Below, one piece after another: positions 22,964-33,938 of a DNA stretch of 64,000 nt. The position numbers and the translations under genes are program-made. The stretch spans positions 8,432,001 through 8,496,000 of the forward strand of contig NW_023503555.1 of NCBI RefSeq assembly GCF_014529535.1, written 5' to 3'. How positions within the stretch are numbered: the first letter of the stretch is position 1; every line of letters begins with the position of its first letter. The DNA is from Bradysia coprophila (Eukaryota; Arthropoda; Insecta; Diptera; Sciaridae). Below the pieces are notes generated by a model. The model did not search any database, had not been told where the DNA came from, and worked only from the letters and a program-made list of their open reading frames with translations.

Positions 22964-24877
22964 ATCGATGAATGCTGGGGCGTGGTTATGTCTGCCTGTG
23001 TTGAATGTATTATTAAGTTTAATAAATTAATAAAAAGAAGATAATGTTTGCCAGATAAAGCATACCGTGCTTTGATTCAACGATAAAGATGCGCTGTCCC
23101 ATCATCTCATGTGAACTTAATGTACACCACCAAATAGGACACAAGTTTGTTTTGAGGGGCGGATATATGTAAATGTCGTTGAGAAAGGATTTACAAAAAA
23201 AAAATCGTCTGAGGATACAAAAATCCAAACGACCCCTTCAGGAATCGCCATAAGTCTCATTATGGCCAGTCCAGACCTGATTTCCGTAGATTTTTAAGGC
23301 TCTTTGTTTTTATGTTCAGACAAGTTTGAGATATTTAACCAATTTCTAAGACTATTCGCACAAATTAAGAAATCGATGTATTTAACCCTTGACCTTCACG
23401 CATACGGATATTTATCTGTTATCGATAAATGACGAGAAAAATAATGACAAGCTCTGGGTAATATGGTCCTTTATATATAGTAAAATGCATGTTAAGAAAA
23501 TTGAAGTACAAGATTTGAAATCAACCGATTAAAAAACTTTGATCGATGGAAGTAATGGAGCCGATAATAATACAATTATTGGGACCATTTGAAGACTAAT
23601 TTTTTTTCGTTGCAATTTGGCGCAACGGGCAACTGGCACAACTACGAATAAAATACATCTGTTTCAACAAATTTATTCAAGAACCAAAACAGCACCTCCT
23701 TTCTTTTAATTTATTAGGGAAAGCACAGACGAGACAGTAAAACACAACGCTCCTTTGCCTTACGTTATTATTTACTGAAGATCCAGTGTAGATCAAATCG
23801 TTGCATCCTTATCCAGGACGTTTGGAATCCCTTAAATTACCTCCCAGCTGAAATGCCTATATAAGACAAAACTTCAAGAACAAATAAAGCTTTTTGCTTT
23901 TCCCTTTCCAATGGTTCACGTTTAGTGAATAAACTTGAAGCAAAGACGCTGTTTCGACCTCCGAACGTGATGGTGGTCACAGAATAGTATAGAACTGTTC
24001 ATCTTCACTTGCTTCCATCACATTCGTTCACAAGACAGCGTAAAATCGCAACGTTGAACAAGTTGTTGACGATTTTACTGAAAAATTGCCATCGCTGATG
24101 GAAAACGGACGATAAGTGGAACGCTGCTTTCAAACCCACACAACAGATCACAGTAAAAACTCACTCAAAAACACAACCAATCAAAGAAATTCATTCAAAA
24201 ATCAAACCAAAATCAACTCACTAAAAACGAAAAACCCAGGCTGCGACTGCACACTCGTGTCCACAGCAAAACACATCACTTATTTACGCACGGTAATCAC
24301 AAAACCACTCTGGAAAACTCGGTTAAACTGCAACGCCAAAACGGTCAAGAAAATCGTAAAAACTGCAGGTTGACTTTCGTACTTGTTTCGGAAGGTAACT
24401 GGTTGCCGTTGCCGAGTAGTAGACAAGCAGTTGACGATTTTACTGAAAAATTGCCATCGCTTATGGAAAACGGAAGTGGAAAGATGCTTTGAAACCCACA
24501 CAACAGAGCACGGCATATGCTTGCCGTCTGTAACCGAGTCTGTAACAGATTAAAACAGTAAAAAGTTGTAGGTGATGTAGTTCCTTTCAATGAATGTCGG
24601 GTCATAATTCCTCTAGGTAGTCTACCTCTATGGGTAGTTCTGCGTTTGTTCGCAAAAATTATAAAACTTCGAAAAAGAAAGTTTTATCAAAAAAAGGTTG
24701 TGCCATTTTGTTGATGCAAACTTTTTTTTTGTAAAATTTTCTTTCTCGAACTTTTTTGGTCAAATTTATTGTTTTTACTGAAACACAATCACTCAACTCA
24801 TTTCGTTGAAAGTACTGAAATCGTCCAATTTGTATTGAAATTGATTTCACTTTGTTCGGGCAACAAGCGAAAGTGCC
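22964..24877. other. Intergenic with repeats
   Basis: Downstream of the serine-protease homolog, AATAAA-like signals occur at 23020-23030. The interval includes an inverted MITE copy (23383-23575) and a direct repeat of about 85 bp (GACGATTTTACTGAAAAATTG and following) at about 24066 and 24432, both followed by CCCACACAACAGA. No gene is recognised. Confidence 0.45.
23383..23575 (-). mobile_element. MITE family copy, inverted
   Basis: Reverse-complement blocks of the 17581-17787 element are present in order: cgataaatgacg, gggtaatatggtcc, ttgaagtacaagattt and gatggaagtaatgg. It also occurs in unit B near 40349-40541. The termini are degenerate. Confidence 0.55.
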
Positions 24878-24982
24878 TTAACCTGTCACAGACGACAAGC
24901 AGTATTATTGTCGAAGCTATTACTTCCATCGATCAAAGTATTTTTAATCTGTTGATTGCAAATCTTGTACTTCAATTTTTTA

Positions 24983-26397
24983 GCCCCGTACGAAGTACTG
25001 GGGGCTTATAAGATTAATATGCCGTTTGTAACACGTCGAATTGGAAGCAGACAGTAAGGGCAAAGCATTTGGTTGTGTTCATAGATGACGAATCCGCAAT
25101 AAAAAAAATGTCCGTCCGTCCGTCCGTCCGTCCGTGACCCCTCTAGCTAGAGTAAATCACAACCTTTTTTCAAAATTCTTTTTTTCCCTGATTGGTATCG
25201 ACAAAAGTAAGGTCAAGTTCGAAAATGGACATGGTAGGGTGCCCCTCCAGAGCTAGGGCCCTATAGGTGTTTTTCAGTCTTTCGACGATATCTACCGAAA
25301 TACGCACGCAATAGCTGCTTGTGATATATCAAATGAAAGGTATTGACGAGTAGAACAAAGTTGCTGAACATTGTTTTTGGGTAAGATGCAACGCGAGCTT
25401 GTTGGGAGGGCTCAAAGGTCGTTACTCGGCCCTAAGTGTTTTTTGCACATAAATCGAGTAAATCTCATCCGATTTTGCAAGATTTAGTTTTTTATGGAAG
25501 GTAACTGAATACCGAAAAGAACGTGTCGAAAAAAGTTTCAAATTTGGGCCCTTGGACTAAGGCCGCTACTCGGCCCTAAGTGTTTTTTGCACATAAATCG
25601 AGTAAATCTCATCCGATTTTGCTAGATTTAGTTTTTTATGGAAGGTAACTGAATACCGAAAAGAACGCGTCGAAAAAAGTTTCAAATTTGGGCCTTTGGA
25701 CTAAGGCCGCTACTCGGCCCTAAGTGTTTTTTGCACATAAATCGAGTAAATCTCATCCGATTTTGCTAGATTTTGTTTCATTTGAGAGATAATTGAATAC
25801 CGAAAAGAACGTGTCGAAAAAAGTTTCAAATTTGGGCCCTTGGACTAAGGCCGCTACTCGGCTCTAAGTGTTTTTTGCACATAAATCGAGTAAATCTGAT
25901 CCGATTTTGCTAGATTTAGTTTTTTGTGGAAGGTAATTGAATACCGAAAATAACGTGGCAAAAAAGTTTCAAATTTGGGCCCTTGGACTAAGGCCGCCAC
26001 TCGGCCCTAAGTGTTTTTTGCACATAAATCGAGTAAATCTCATCCGATTTTGCTAGTTTTTGTTTCATTTGAGAGGTAATTGAATACCCAATGGAAAGTT
26101 GGCAAAAAATTTTGGGTTTCTAAAATAATGTCGTAAATTGTTGGTTTTATTTGAGAGGTACTTCGTACGGGCTTTCGTAATTGCGCTATGCGCAATTTTA
26201 AAAATGAACAGTTTCAGTAAATTTGACCATGCCCAACTTGACTTGCATTTTGGTAACAGACGCATTAGAGGGTTGTAGACGTATTAGGGTTCCGGGCGTA
26301 TTACGACTACGGGCGTATTATGGTTACGGACGAAATAGGATTACGGGTCGTACGGGGCTAAGTCGCAGCAAACGCTCCGACTGTTCTGATGCCTTGT
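24983..26397 (+). mobile_element. Nested non-autonomous element, 1.4 kb
   Basis: This is inserted within the MITE at a TA or TTTA site. It begins GCCCCGTACGAAGTACTGGG and shares this end with a segment at 60965-61400. It contains a (TCCG)6 microsatellite at 25110-25135 and about five tandem copies of a unit of about 145 bp (25418-26090). Subterminal TCGTACGGGGCTA at 26348-26360 mirrors the start. No transposase frame is present, and the class is unresolved. Confidence 0.65.
25418..26090 (+). repeat. About 145-bp tandem repeat, five copies
   Basis: Units carry CTCGGCCCTAAGTGTTTTTT, GCACATAAATCGAGTAAATC, TCATCCGATTTTGC and TGAATACCGAAAAGAACG. They start near 25420, 25570, 25714, 25858 and 25998. 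Divergence between copies is low (a few percent). The array lies within the nested element. Confidence 0.85.
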
Positions 26398-26905
26398 TTA
26401 ACATGCATCTTACTATATAAAGGACCATATTACCCTCACAGAGTTTGTCGTTATTTTTGTCGTCGTTATCGATAACAGACGAATAGCCGTATGTGACAGG
26501 TGAAGCAAGTCGTCCAAAACAGGTACATATTACATATGTAACTTGTCATGCAGACTCTGCATTGCAGAGGGCTGGTTCAACGATGATTCTGCAATTACTT
26601 TCGTTTTTTCTAAGAAGATCACCGTGTAAGATTTATGTGATAATAATATTTGATTACCGCAAGTTCGCACTGCGGCACTGCTGAGCGTAATAATTAAAAT
26701 ATTCTGTACCGAATTTCGACTCGTAGATTGCTAGATTGCTAGATGCTAGGTCTAAGACCAATTAAGTCCTATCGCAAGTGCAAGTGATTCCTAAATTATG
26801 GTGACGAGCCAACACTATTTTATGATTTTATTTCCAAAGGACAAATTGACTGTCGTTCTGTTCTGAAACGTTAAATTTTTGTTGAATAAAATGCGGACTG
26901 AACTA

Positions 26906-26922
26906 TTTATTCACAATTTATT
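26906..26922 (-). terminator. Poly(A) signals of the cysteine-rich gene
   Basis: Two AATAAA hexamers on the minus strand lie 26 and 37 nt after the stop codon. Such close spacing implies a very short 3' UTR. Confidence 0.6.
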
Positions 26923-26947
26923 GCGGCAAAAATGTAATCAACATCAA

Positions 26948-27280
26948 TTAGACACAAGGACATCGAAGCGAATTTGCATTATAATCGAATTTATTCCATC
27001 CATTTTTATCAACAGTCGATGGTTCGCCACGACATCCGTATAATTCATAAATTGTACATTTATGACTACCAGCAGAATAGCCAGAAACGAACGGTCCACC
27101 ACGGTTCAAATTAATGCATGCATCGCCACTGTATACATTGATACAATTCCGTCTCCGTTGTTCCTTACACACGTACATGCTACTTCCAGTTTTCCACGGC
27201 GAACACCAGCCTTCAACACCAATTAGTGTTGCACCAACTATTAGCACGATGCCAACTAATGATATCAAGGACATTTTCAT
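26948..27280 (-). CDS. Small secreted cysteine-rich protein, 110 aa
   Basis: A single-exon frame with ATG at 27280-27278 and stop at 26948. Residues 1-24 form a clear signal peptide (ISLVGIVLIVGATLIGVEG). The mature part of about 86 residues has eight cysteines and ends in RCPCV. The arrangement ACINLNRGGPF, KCTIYELYGCRG and ANSLRC resembles the Y-x-x-x-x-C/F-x-G plus S-x-R-C layout of small secreted beta-gamma-crystallin-like proteins found in fungi and bacteria; this is a tentative structural reading, not an identification. Two AATAAA signals (reverse strand at 26917-26922 and 26906-26911) follow the stop closely. A TATAAG-like element lies about 105 nt upstream (27384-27390). An identical gene is at 43914-44246. 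Function unknown; secretion is confident. Confidence 0.75.
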   Translation of the reverse strand: MKMSLISLVGIVLIVGATLIGVEGWCSPWKTGSSMYVCKEQRRRNCINVYSGDACINLNRGGPFVSGYSAGSHKCTIYELYGCRGEPSTVDKNGWNKFDYNANSLRCPCV

Positions 27281-27938
27281 CCTTCCTTTTAAGTACCTTT
27301 GGACAGAATCGGCAAAATTAATGGAGTATCACTTCCTGGTTGGTTTGTTTTATCTTCTAACAACGCGCACCAATTCGTTAATAGCTTATACTCTACTCAC
27401 TATGCTATAAGACGCCTTTTAAAGCGCTCATGGCACCTTGTTCAAAACAAATGATATTTGAAATATGTTTCGAGATTGAATCTAATCAAAAATGTTTTAC
27501 CTGCGTAAATCAGCGTTCGGTAAATCAAACAGAAAGTTCTACATTCCGGCAAAAATAAAAATTTAATTTCATTGTTGATCTGATTTGTGAATTTTAATTT
27601 TCATATATTTTACGAACGGATTGAAGGTTCGTCAGAGACGAATTTGCTTCAGCTGTTTTTTACTTCGGGGTATAAGCGTAAATTCGTAAACCGATAGAAT
27701 TATTTTGCAAAAGTATGTTTCGTCGAGACGAAGACGAAGAGGGCAAAACAGCCGGCGAAGAACAGGCAACAAGGTTCTAGGATTGGACAGCCAATGTAAT
27801 AATTGAGAATTTGAGTCGCCGGAAAGTGTATAGGAAATACTTGTGTGATTGTTATGCTGAATTTAAATTTTATTATTTATCAATGCAGTGTTTGAATGAC
27901 CAAAGTTCAGTTTACACGTTAGTACACGCATATCAATT
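27281..27938. other. Spacer between two minus-strand genes
   Basis: Holds the promoter region of the cysteine-rich gene and the 3' flank of the metalloprotease gene. No other gene or clear repeat is seen. Confidence 0.4.
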
Positions 27939-30253
27939 TTATACTCCATCCACCCAACTCCAAACCATGAAACTGTCAGTAGAACAGCTCGACAGAGATT
28001 GCAAATTAGAGTTGCTAGCGTTCGATACCGGCCTTACGCATCTACCAGTCTGCTTGTGCACCAACTGGAAGCGATTTTGATTGCCATTAATCGTTCTAAA
28101 TTCCCAAACATGCCACGGATTGTCTGTGCTGCATCTGTCCGTCCACAAAGCGCCACCATCGGCCGAACCTGTGTAGAAGCACCTATCACCCGACTCTTTG
28201 TTCTCATCATTCAGAAATGGTGAAGCCAGCAATTTTCCGTTGGGAACATTTACAATTTCCAGTGTATCGAGTGGTGTTCGGTCTCTGGTAGACAAATTTT
28301 TTAAAAATTTTAATCGCACTTCCAACCGTGAACACAGAAAATTGATGAACAAAAAAATTACTTTGCTGACGGGCACGCAAACATTTGAGCTTGCACAGTA
28401 AAACCGAATCGACTGTTTGAGTTCAAGCAGAAGCCACTGCCCTCGTTCCGCAACAATTTGCTGTCCGGTCGACATTTTCCGCGGAAGCATCGACCACCAT
28501 TGCCACATTGAATGTTATCGATCGGGCTAACCGAATGCATCCACACTACATTCGGATTCGAATCGTCACGACGTCTACAGACCATATTTTTACAATTGAA
28601 TGTGTCGGCCTGAAAAAAACGTTCCCGGCTTTCATCGTCCATTCAATGACTGAAAAGTGACCGAATAATACCGTATCGATCCAGGCGTTCGGATTGTTCA
28701 GAGCTGTTCTACACATGTCTTGCATGGTTCCTGCTTTCGGCGACGAAAACGATCTGTCCATTGGAGTAGTCTCATAGCCGTCGAAGCGGCGCAGACATGC
28801 TCCTTTATCCGAACTGTTAAAAAATTAAATGGAAAAAACGTCCTGAAGTGAGCATTTCTTTCGGTGTACTTCCAGGCCCTGACTGGCTATATTGGAAATG
28901 GCCAGTCCGGTCCTGTGTACTTTAGAATGATATGAGCATACTTGACGAACGAACTGATGGCAGCGTCACTGCATCTTTGGAAAAAGTATCGTCGGTCATC
29001 ATTACCGCCACTCATAATAAAACCATACGGCCCTGGACAATTAGCATTTGGATCATCGTCATGAGGAGCTCCAACACTAACAATACATAAAATTGTCGTA
29101 ATGAGGAAAAATGTTTCAAATTCTCGTGCATTCCCACCACTAATCTTACTTATGTGCCATCTCATGTGCACCCACTGTAACACTACCAAAACCACCGTTA
29201 TCATTCCAAACAACTGTTCCCCAATCTGTTCCACTGTTTGTATCTACTGAGCATGCTCCTCCTCCCCAAGCCAGACCACCACCCCATTCGGTATTAGCGT
29301 TTGTGATCAGAACAGCCATATCATGGCGTACCAACCAAGACCTCTGTTGATATATCCAATTTTTAAATAAATTCAAAGTTCTACCATGTTCGGTTCGTCC
29401 GTCGCTTGCTTTAGCGTTCTCAATGAATGGCTGAGCACCTGTCGACTGCAAAATAAAAATTAATTTTCAGCATTACTCGTTAATGATTCGCGGCGTCGAT
29501 ATGCCAATCATCATCTTACAGCCATTATAAGTAGACCATTGACTCGAAAGGATAGGTCAACGCTCCATAGCGTTTTGTATCTAATGTTGACGTCCCAGAA
29601 GTAAATGGTTAGGTAGTCCACAACTCGTTGATAATTTTGTTGGAACACATCGCCGAATGCTTTGTCTACCACAATTACAACCTCGATGACGGCTGGACCA
29701 GTCGCTGTTGCTCTTCCTGCCAATTTGTCAGCTCGAAGAGTAAAATTTCCAGGAATTTCGACTGTATTTCAAATAGAGTCATTGTAGGGATCGAGGAACT
29801 CAAGAGATTTGTTTAACGAAGCTTCACTTACGATAGTCAGTTCTTGCTGCAGGAGTGTCATCTTGAAAAACCTTATAGATCGTGGAGCCGTTGTGCTTCT
29901 CGATGTATTCCTAAAGAAATATTAAGGCAACGGTGCATCAAGCAAACGATATCACAAAATGAATTTTCTTTAAATATTTGAGGACTACCTGCGGACTGTC
30001 GTAATGTGGAAGTTTGGAATCGATTCCGCTAAAGCTTTTCAGAACCAAATTTCCTTCATTGTCAGAACTGACTATTGTTGTCTTCGCTCCGATGTTTTCT
30101 AGAAAGGACAGTGATGAACAAATGTCGTTTCAAATTTGAAATTTTTCTTTTCCCTCAATCCTTACCAGGATACAAGAATGGAATGTATGCAGATGCAACC
30201 AGTTGAGTTGTTAAAAACACCGTCAACAATGGTACGAATATTTTCAAGACCAT
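27939..30253 (-). CDS. Secreted zinc metalloprotease with ricin-like lectin tail
   Basis: Nine exons on the minus strand: 30166-30253, 29989-30098, 29832-29910, 29520-29761, 29150-29445, 28942-29076, 28672-28813, 28362-28609, 27939-28284. Phases agree throughout and give 561 residues. A signal peptide (LLTVFLTTQLVASA) and a short propeptide come first. The catalytic region holds HEMAHNVGAPH (residues 267-277), the metzincin zinc site HExxHxxGxxH, formed across the exon 5/6 junction, and a downstream GFIMSGG that fits the Met-turn. This is the reprolysin/ADAM-type (M12B-like) arrangement. A cysteine-rich segment follows (CKNMVCRR, CGNGGRCFRGKC). The last part (from about residue 478) has repeated W/C/Q spacing and HKQTGRCV as in ricin-type beta-trefoil lectins. 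No membrane segment is seen, so the product is probably extracellular. The physiological substrate is unknown. Confidence 0.85.
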
Positions 30254-30304
30254 TTTCGATTGAAAGTGGAAAAATACTTATGATCATTGAAGTGAAGTGT
30301 GCTC

Positions 30305-30312
30305 TATATATA
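30305..30312 (-). promoter_or_regulatory. TATA box of metalloprotease gene
   Basis: TATATATA on the minus strand lies about 52 nt before the start codon, leaving space for a 5' UTR of about 20-25 nt. An identical element is at 47271-47278 in front of the second copy. Confidence 0.6.
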
Positions 30313-30792
30313 CGACTTTAGAGTGCATGAAGTAAAGATGCTTTATTTGGAAGACAAATATTTAAAATCGTCAAAGTTATTAATTTGCTTCATTAGTAGG
30401 GGTACGTACGGTCTGCTGTACTGTATCATTTGAAAGGCTTTTCTTATCAGCTTCAAGAAATAGTATTTTTTTCCTTGACTTCAGCTTCTTTGCAATTAAA
30501 ACTTAAATTACGCTGGGCAAAAAACTCAGAGCTTGCGAAAGCTTATCAAAGCACACAACAGATGCATGCATATGATTTTTTTTGGCTTAGCACGGCAGAA
30601 GAATCAGGGGATCAATGTTCAGCTCAGTAAGGTCACCTAAAAAGAAAACTGTAGACTGTTGAGGAGGCAACGCGGATAAAGATATTCGGTTAGGGCACCA
30701 TCATTTGACATCCGTTTGCTCTTCATGTGCTCGCTAATTTCTATTTCGATTTCATTCCGACAAAACGAATTGAGGATACTATCGAGCTGCAT

Positions 30793-31111
30793 CACGGCAG
30801 AGTAAACTAGGCAGGAGCCGTCGATTTGACGAGGGATCTAAATGCATACGCAGGCTTTTGATTTTGGTAAACGCTTACTAATACAAATGTATGAAACCAT
30901 AGCGCCGCTTCTAGCACGAACACTAACTTTACCAACGTTAAAAAGCCTCCAAATTTTCAAATAAGAAGGGTCTATTTTGATTTTGATATTTCTTATGTTC
31001 ATGTTAGAAGCAGAGCTGTGATGAAACGAATACGTAAACGATTGTAACGGGTTACTCCTTTGAATGTATTTGCATCCTCTGCTCCTGCCTGGTTTACTTT
31101 ACTCTGCCATG
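30793..31111. mobile_element. 319-bp MITE related to that at 18.9 kb
   Basis: The left end CACGGCAGAGTAAACTAGGC and the right end GGTTTACTTTACTCTGCCATG are inverted, with inner GCAGGAGC facing GCTCCTGC. There is no coding frame. No clear target-site duplication is visible. The copy in unit B is near 47759-48077. Confidence 0.7.
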
Positions 31112-31952
31112 CTGTGGCTACATTGATTGAAGAATTATTTAAGACGTTCAACATTCAATATCGCCAAGAAACACACGCAAAATCTTTTACTTCATATATT
31201 TGAAAAGTTATGGACGTCTTGTTACATTTATAGGGTATGCATGAATTACTTGTCGTTCGCAGATAATATAGTTGCTTTTCTTTTCCACATTCGTTTCCAT
31301 ACTACTTCGACCTATATTCCATTCGTGTTACCAGGAAAGGAGAATAAAATCCGTTTGAACAGAGCTTATCTCGGCTCACATTTAACATTGTACTTTCTCA
31401 GTAATTGTGCCAGAAATACATTTCGGCAAATGATTTCTTGGTATATTATAATTCGTGTGTGGCCTTCAGAGGAAATTACCGAAAAAGTTTTTTTTTTAGA
31501 AAGATGCGGACTGCAACAGCAGGTTATTGTGTATGCTCAAATACGTTGTTATCGCGATCGCGTTGTTATTTTACTGCTTACAGAATTGGGCAAATAAAAT
31601 TCAGGGACGCGATGAGCAAATCAACACTAGAATGATCGAGTCTATGGGTCTAAGGATCACTTCTAATGATCAAAGTATTTTTTAGAGATGAAAGGAATAG
31701 TACATACCATTCCGAACGCATGCTAAAGGGCTACTTTTTTAGAAAATCAGAAGTTTCTAGCATGAGTCGGAGATGAGTTCTGGAATCGAATCCGTTAAAA
31801 AGAAATCTGTTATCGTAGGAAGTATACTATACAGTGTGCTGGCAAAAGAGCGACAAAGTAGCGATATCTTAGAAGGTAGAAGTTGTAATTTGTTTCCCGA
31901 TGGTAGAAAATAGGAAATTTGAATAAGAGCGAATTCGGACTAGTTGAAATAT

Positions 31953-32799
31953 CGGATTTCAAATCTTGTACTTCAATTTTTTTAACATTGATTTTATTGT
32001 ATAGAAGAATGTAGTTTAGAAACTAAGGGTCCAGGTAGCTCAATCGGTAGAGCATAGGACTCATACCCAAGAGGTCCCGGGTTCGACTCCCGGTGCAAAA
32101 ATGCTTGCCTGGTTTTATTCTAATCACTTGGTGATTAAGCACTCGCTATTAGTTATCTAATGGCTGTACGACCGTAACAAAGTCGCAAATTTCAAAGAAA
32201 TCCAATATTCGATTTCTTCGCAACAATCACGCCATATTGACATAATGTCAATGACACAATTCACAATATACAACAGACTGTAGGATAAGCGCCATCTATG
32301 ATCGACTAGTCGCTCATTGGGAAAATGCATGAGTCATTAGTGATGGTTGTGGTCTTCGCATACTACTCGTGGCTCAGAGAATTCACAACGTATGGGACGT
32401 TTACACGGTCGATTTGTGAGCTATCTGAGTCCGAAGAGATATGATGAAAAATCACAATTCATATGATCAAGTGACTTGTGCAATAGCACAACAGGCCCAC
32501 TAGAGGCTTAGGTGCTGGGCTAACCCCCTTCCCATCTAATCCAATCCAATCCAAGGGTAAAATCTATTACAATTTAGTACTTTTCTTCATCAAAATTCTG
32601 CTGTCACTGAATTATTTTTTCATTAACAAACTTCACTGCAGTGACATTTCATGGGAATGAATCAATGTGAAGTTGTTACACGAAAAAATAGTACAGTGAG
32701 AATGAAGTACTGTAAAAAAATGTGGGGCCAACCGACTAGGCGAATAAAGGACCATATTACATAGAAAAGATGAATAGCCAGCCATATGTGACAGGTTAA
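31953..32799 (+). mobile_element. MITE remnant split by a SINE
   Basis: The piece at 31953-32005 (gatttcaaatcttgtacttc) and the piece at 32742-32799 (aaaggaccatattac ... tatgtgacagg) correspond to adjoining parts of the 17581-17787 family. The tRNA-derived SINE lies between them. The left end of the MITE is missing. Confidence 0.55.
32027..32554 (+). mobile_element. tRNA-derived SINE
   Basis: The head resembles a tRNA: A-box-like TAGCTCAATCGGTAGAGC at 32036-32053 and a perfect B box GGTTCGACTCC at 32080-32090 within a CCGGG/CCCGG T-arm. The anticodon loop would read CTCATAC, but the anticodon stem pairs poorly and the acceptor ends do not pair. The body continues without coding content to a short CCAAT-type tail (aatccaatccaatccaa). 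This structure fits a Pol III SINE, not a working tRNA gene. Identical copy at 48993-49520. Confidence 0.7.
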
Positions 32800-33938
32800 C
32801 AATAAAAAAATTTTGTTCATTCATTTGAATAAGAACGTTTACGTTGAAGAATGATATCTATAAAGCTTTAGCTAATTCGAAAATAATAGTTCGGCGATCC
32901 GGGTAAGCTCGTTTGAATCGCCTTTCAATTCTAAGAAATGGATATCTTTTAATTTTTCGGTTAGTTTCCCAATTTCGGAATTAACATTTGAAAAGTCAGT
33001 GCATGTCAAGGGGTCCTGAATTTTTTTTTCTGTGACAGCTCGAGATAGACATGTTTCTAAAAGTTGAAGTGTTGCAGGAATATAGGCCTATGGCAGACCT
33101 TTATAAAGAGTATAGTCATCGGTAAGTGCCGCCACCCGTTCTGGACTTATGACTAAAATATGGTAAATGTTTGGACAGTTCTGCTGGCTTGCAACAGCAT
33201 CTATCCGCGGAACTGACTATAGGGTGTTGTAGCTGAACTCACACTCTTTAATTCCACGTATAACACACCCCAGTCCAGTAGTGTCAAACAAAATCAAAAT
33301 TACATGCTCAGCACAAAATTGTCCTGAACCGTGAGACCACCGGTTTTGAAAATATTGCTTCTCCTTCTTCGTAGCAGGTGGAAAACCTCATTTATTCGAC
33401 CACATAAAATGAACAGAAACTCAATTGCTTGCACCGAATAGGGAGTTATTGTAAAGCAGAGATGCACACCGTTCACTTCCAGTCAATAAATGGTCAAGAT
33501 GTACTTTGCACTTCACAAAAGGTACCAACAGTTCCCAATTGAGTGAAATGTATGGAAAATCGAGTTCTTTTACAGAAGTATTTTCTTCTGTGGAGTTTTT
33601 AACTGTTTTAAGTGAAGGTCTTAGGCCATATTTTTAAAACACATTTTTGATCGATGCTCCACAAGATAAAAATAACACAAGAGACGTGCATCTTCTGCAA
33701 TTTATCCCACCTTATCTGGCTTAGTGTGGGTGCAGTTAAATGTTACCATTTTTTTGTTGTTCAATTGCAGTCATTTTCTGGGTACCGAAAAGATTCTCTT
33801 TTGTTCATGGACAGACTTCATTTTATTTATTAAATTGTTTGTGCTGCAACAGGTTCGTTGTCTGCATTTGGTGCTTCCTTTCTGAATTAAAATTACCATT
33901 CAAATACCATTCGACTTATTGATTGTATTGAACTTTTC

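Larger units (their letters stand above)
24878..26502 (+). mobile_element. MITE interrupted by a nested element
   Basis: The left half (24878-24982) starts ttaacctgtcacagacgac. The right half (26398-26502) resumes at taacatgcat and ends gtatgtgacagg, so the ends CCTGTCACA and TGTGACAGG are inverted repeats. The two halves join seamlessly when the 1.4-kb insert between them is removed, as shown by the uninterrupted relative at 17581-17787. Duplicated in unit B. Confidence 0.75.
30313..33938. other. Intergenic with MITE and SINE, no gene recognised
   Basis: Apart from the MITE at 30793-31111 and the SINE and MITE pieces at 31953-32799, nothing is recognised. A stop-to-stop frame of 156 codons at 31127-31597 has no ATG near its start and no recognisable motif. 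The stretch 33780-33935 resembles the 3' flanks of the paralogous secreted-family genes near 55140 and 56290, showing that the paralogs were duplicated together with their downstream DNA. Confidence 0.45.

Noticed and set aside
23600-24110. A solo LTR with TATATAAG at 23857 and AATAAA at 23883
   Set aside because: The poly(A) signal lies before the expected start site, and no TG...CA ends or target duplication could be found.
31127-31597. A 156-codon frame (and copy at 48093-48563)
   Set aside because: It begins without an ATG close to its 5' edge, starts next to a MITE end and shows no motif, signal peptide or conserved splice structure.
32027-32102. A tRNA-Met (CAT anticodon) gene
   Set aside because: The T-arm and D-arm are fine but the anticodon stem has several mismatches and the 5' and 3' ends do not form an acceptor stem; the sequence continues as a SINE body.
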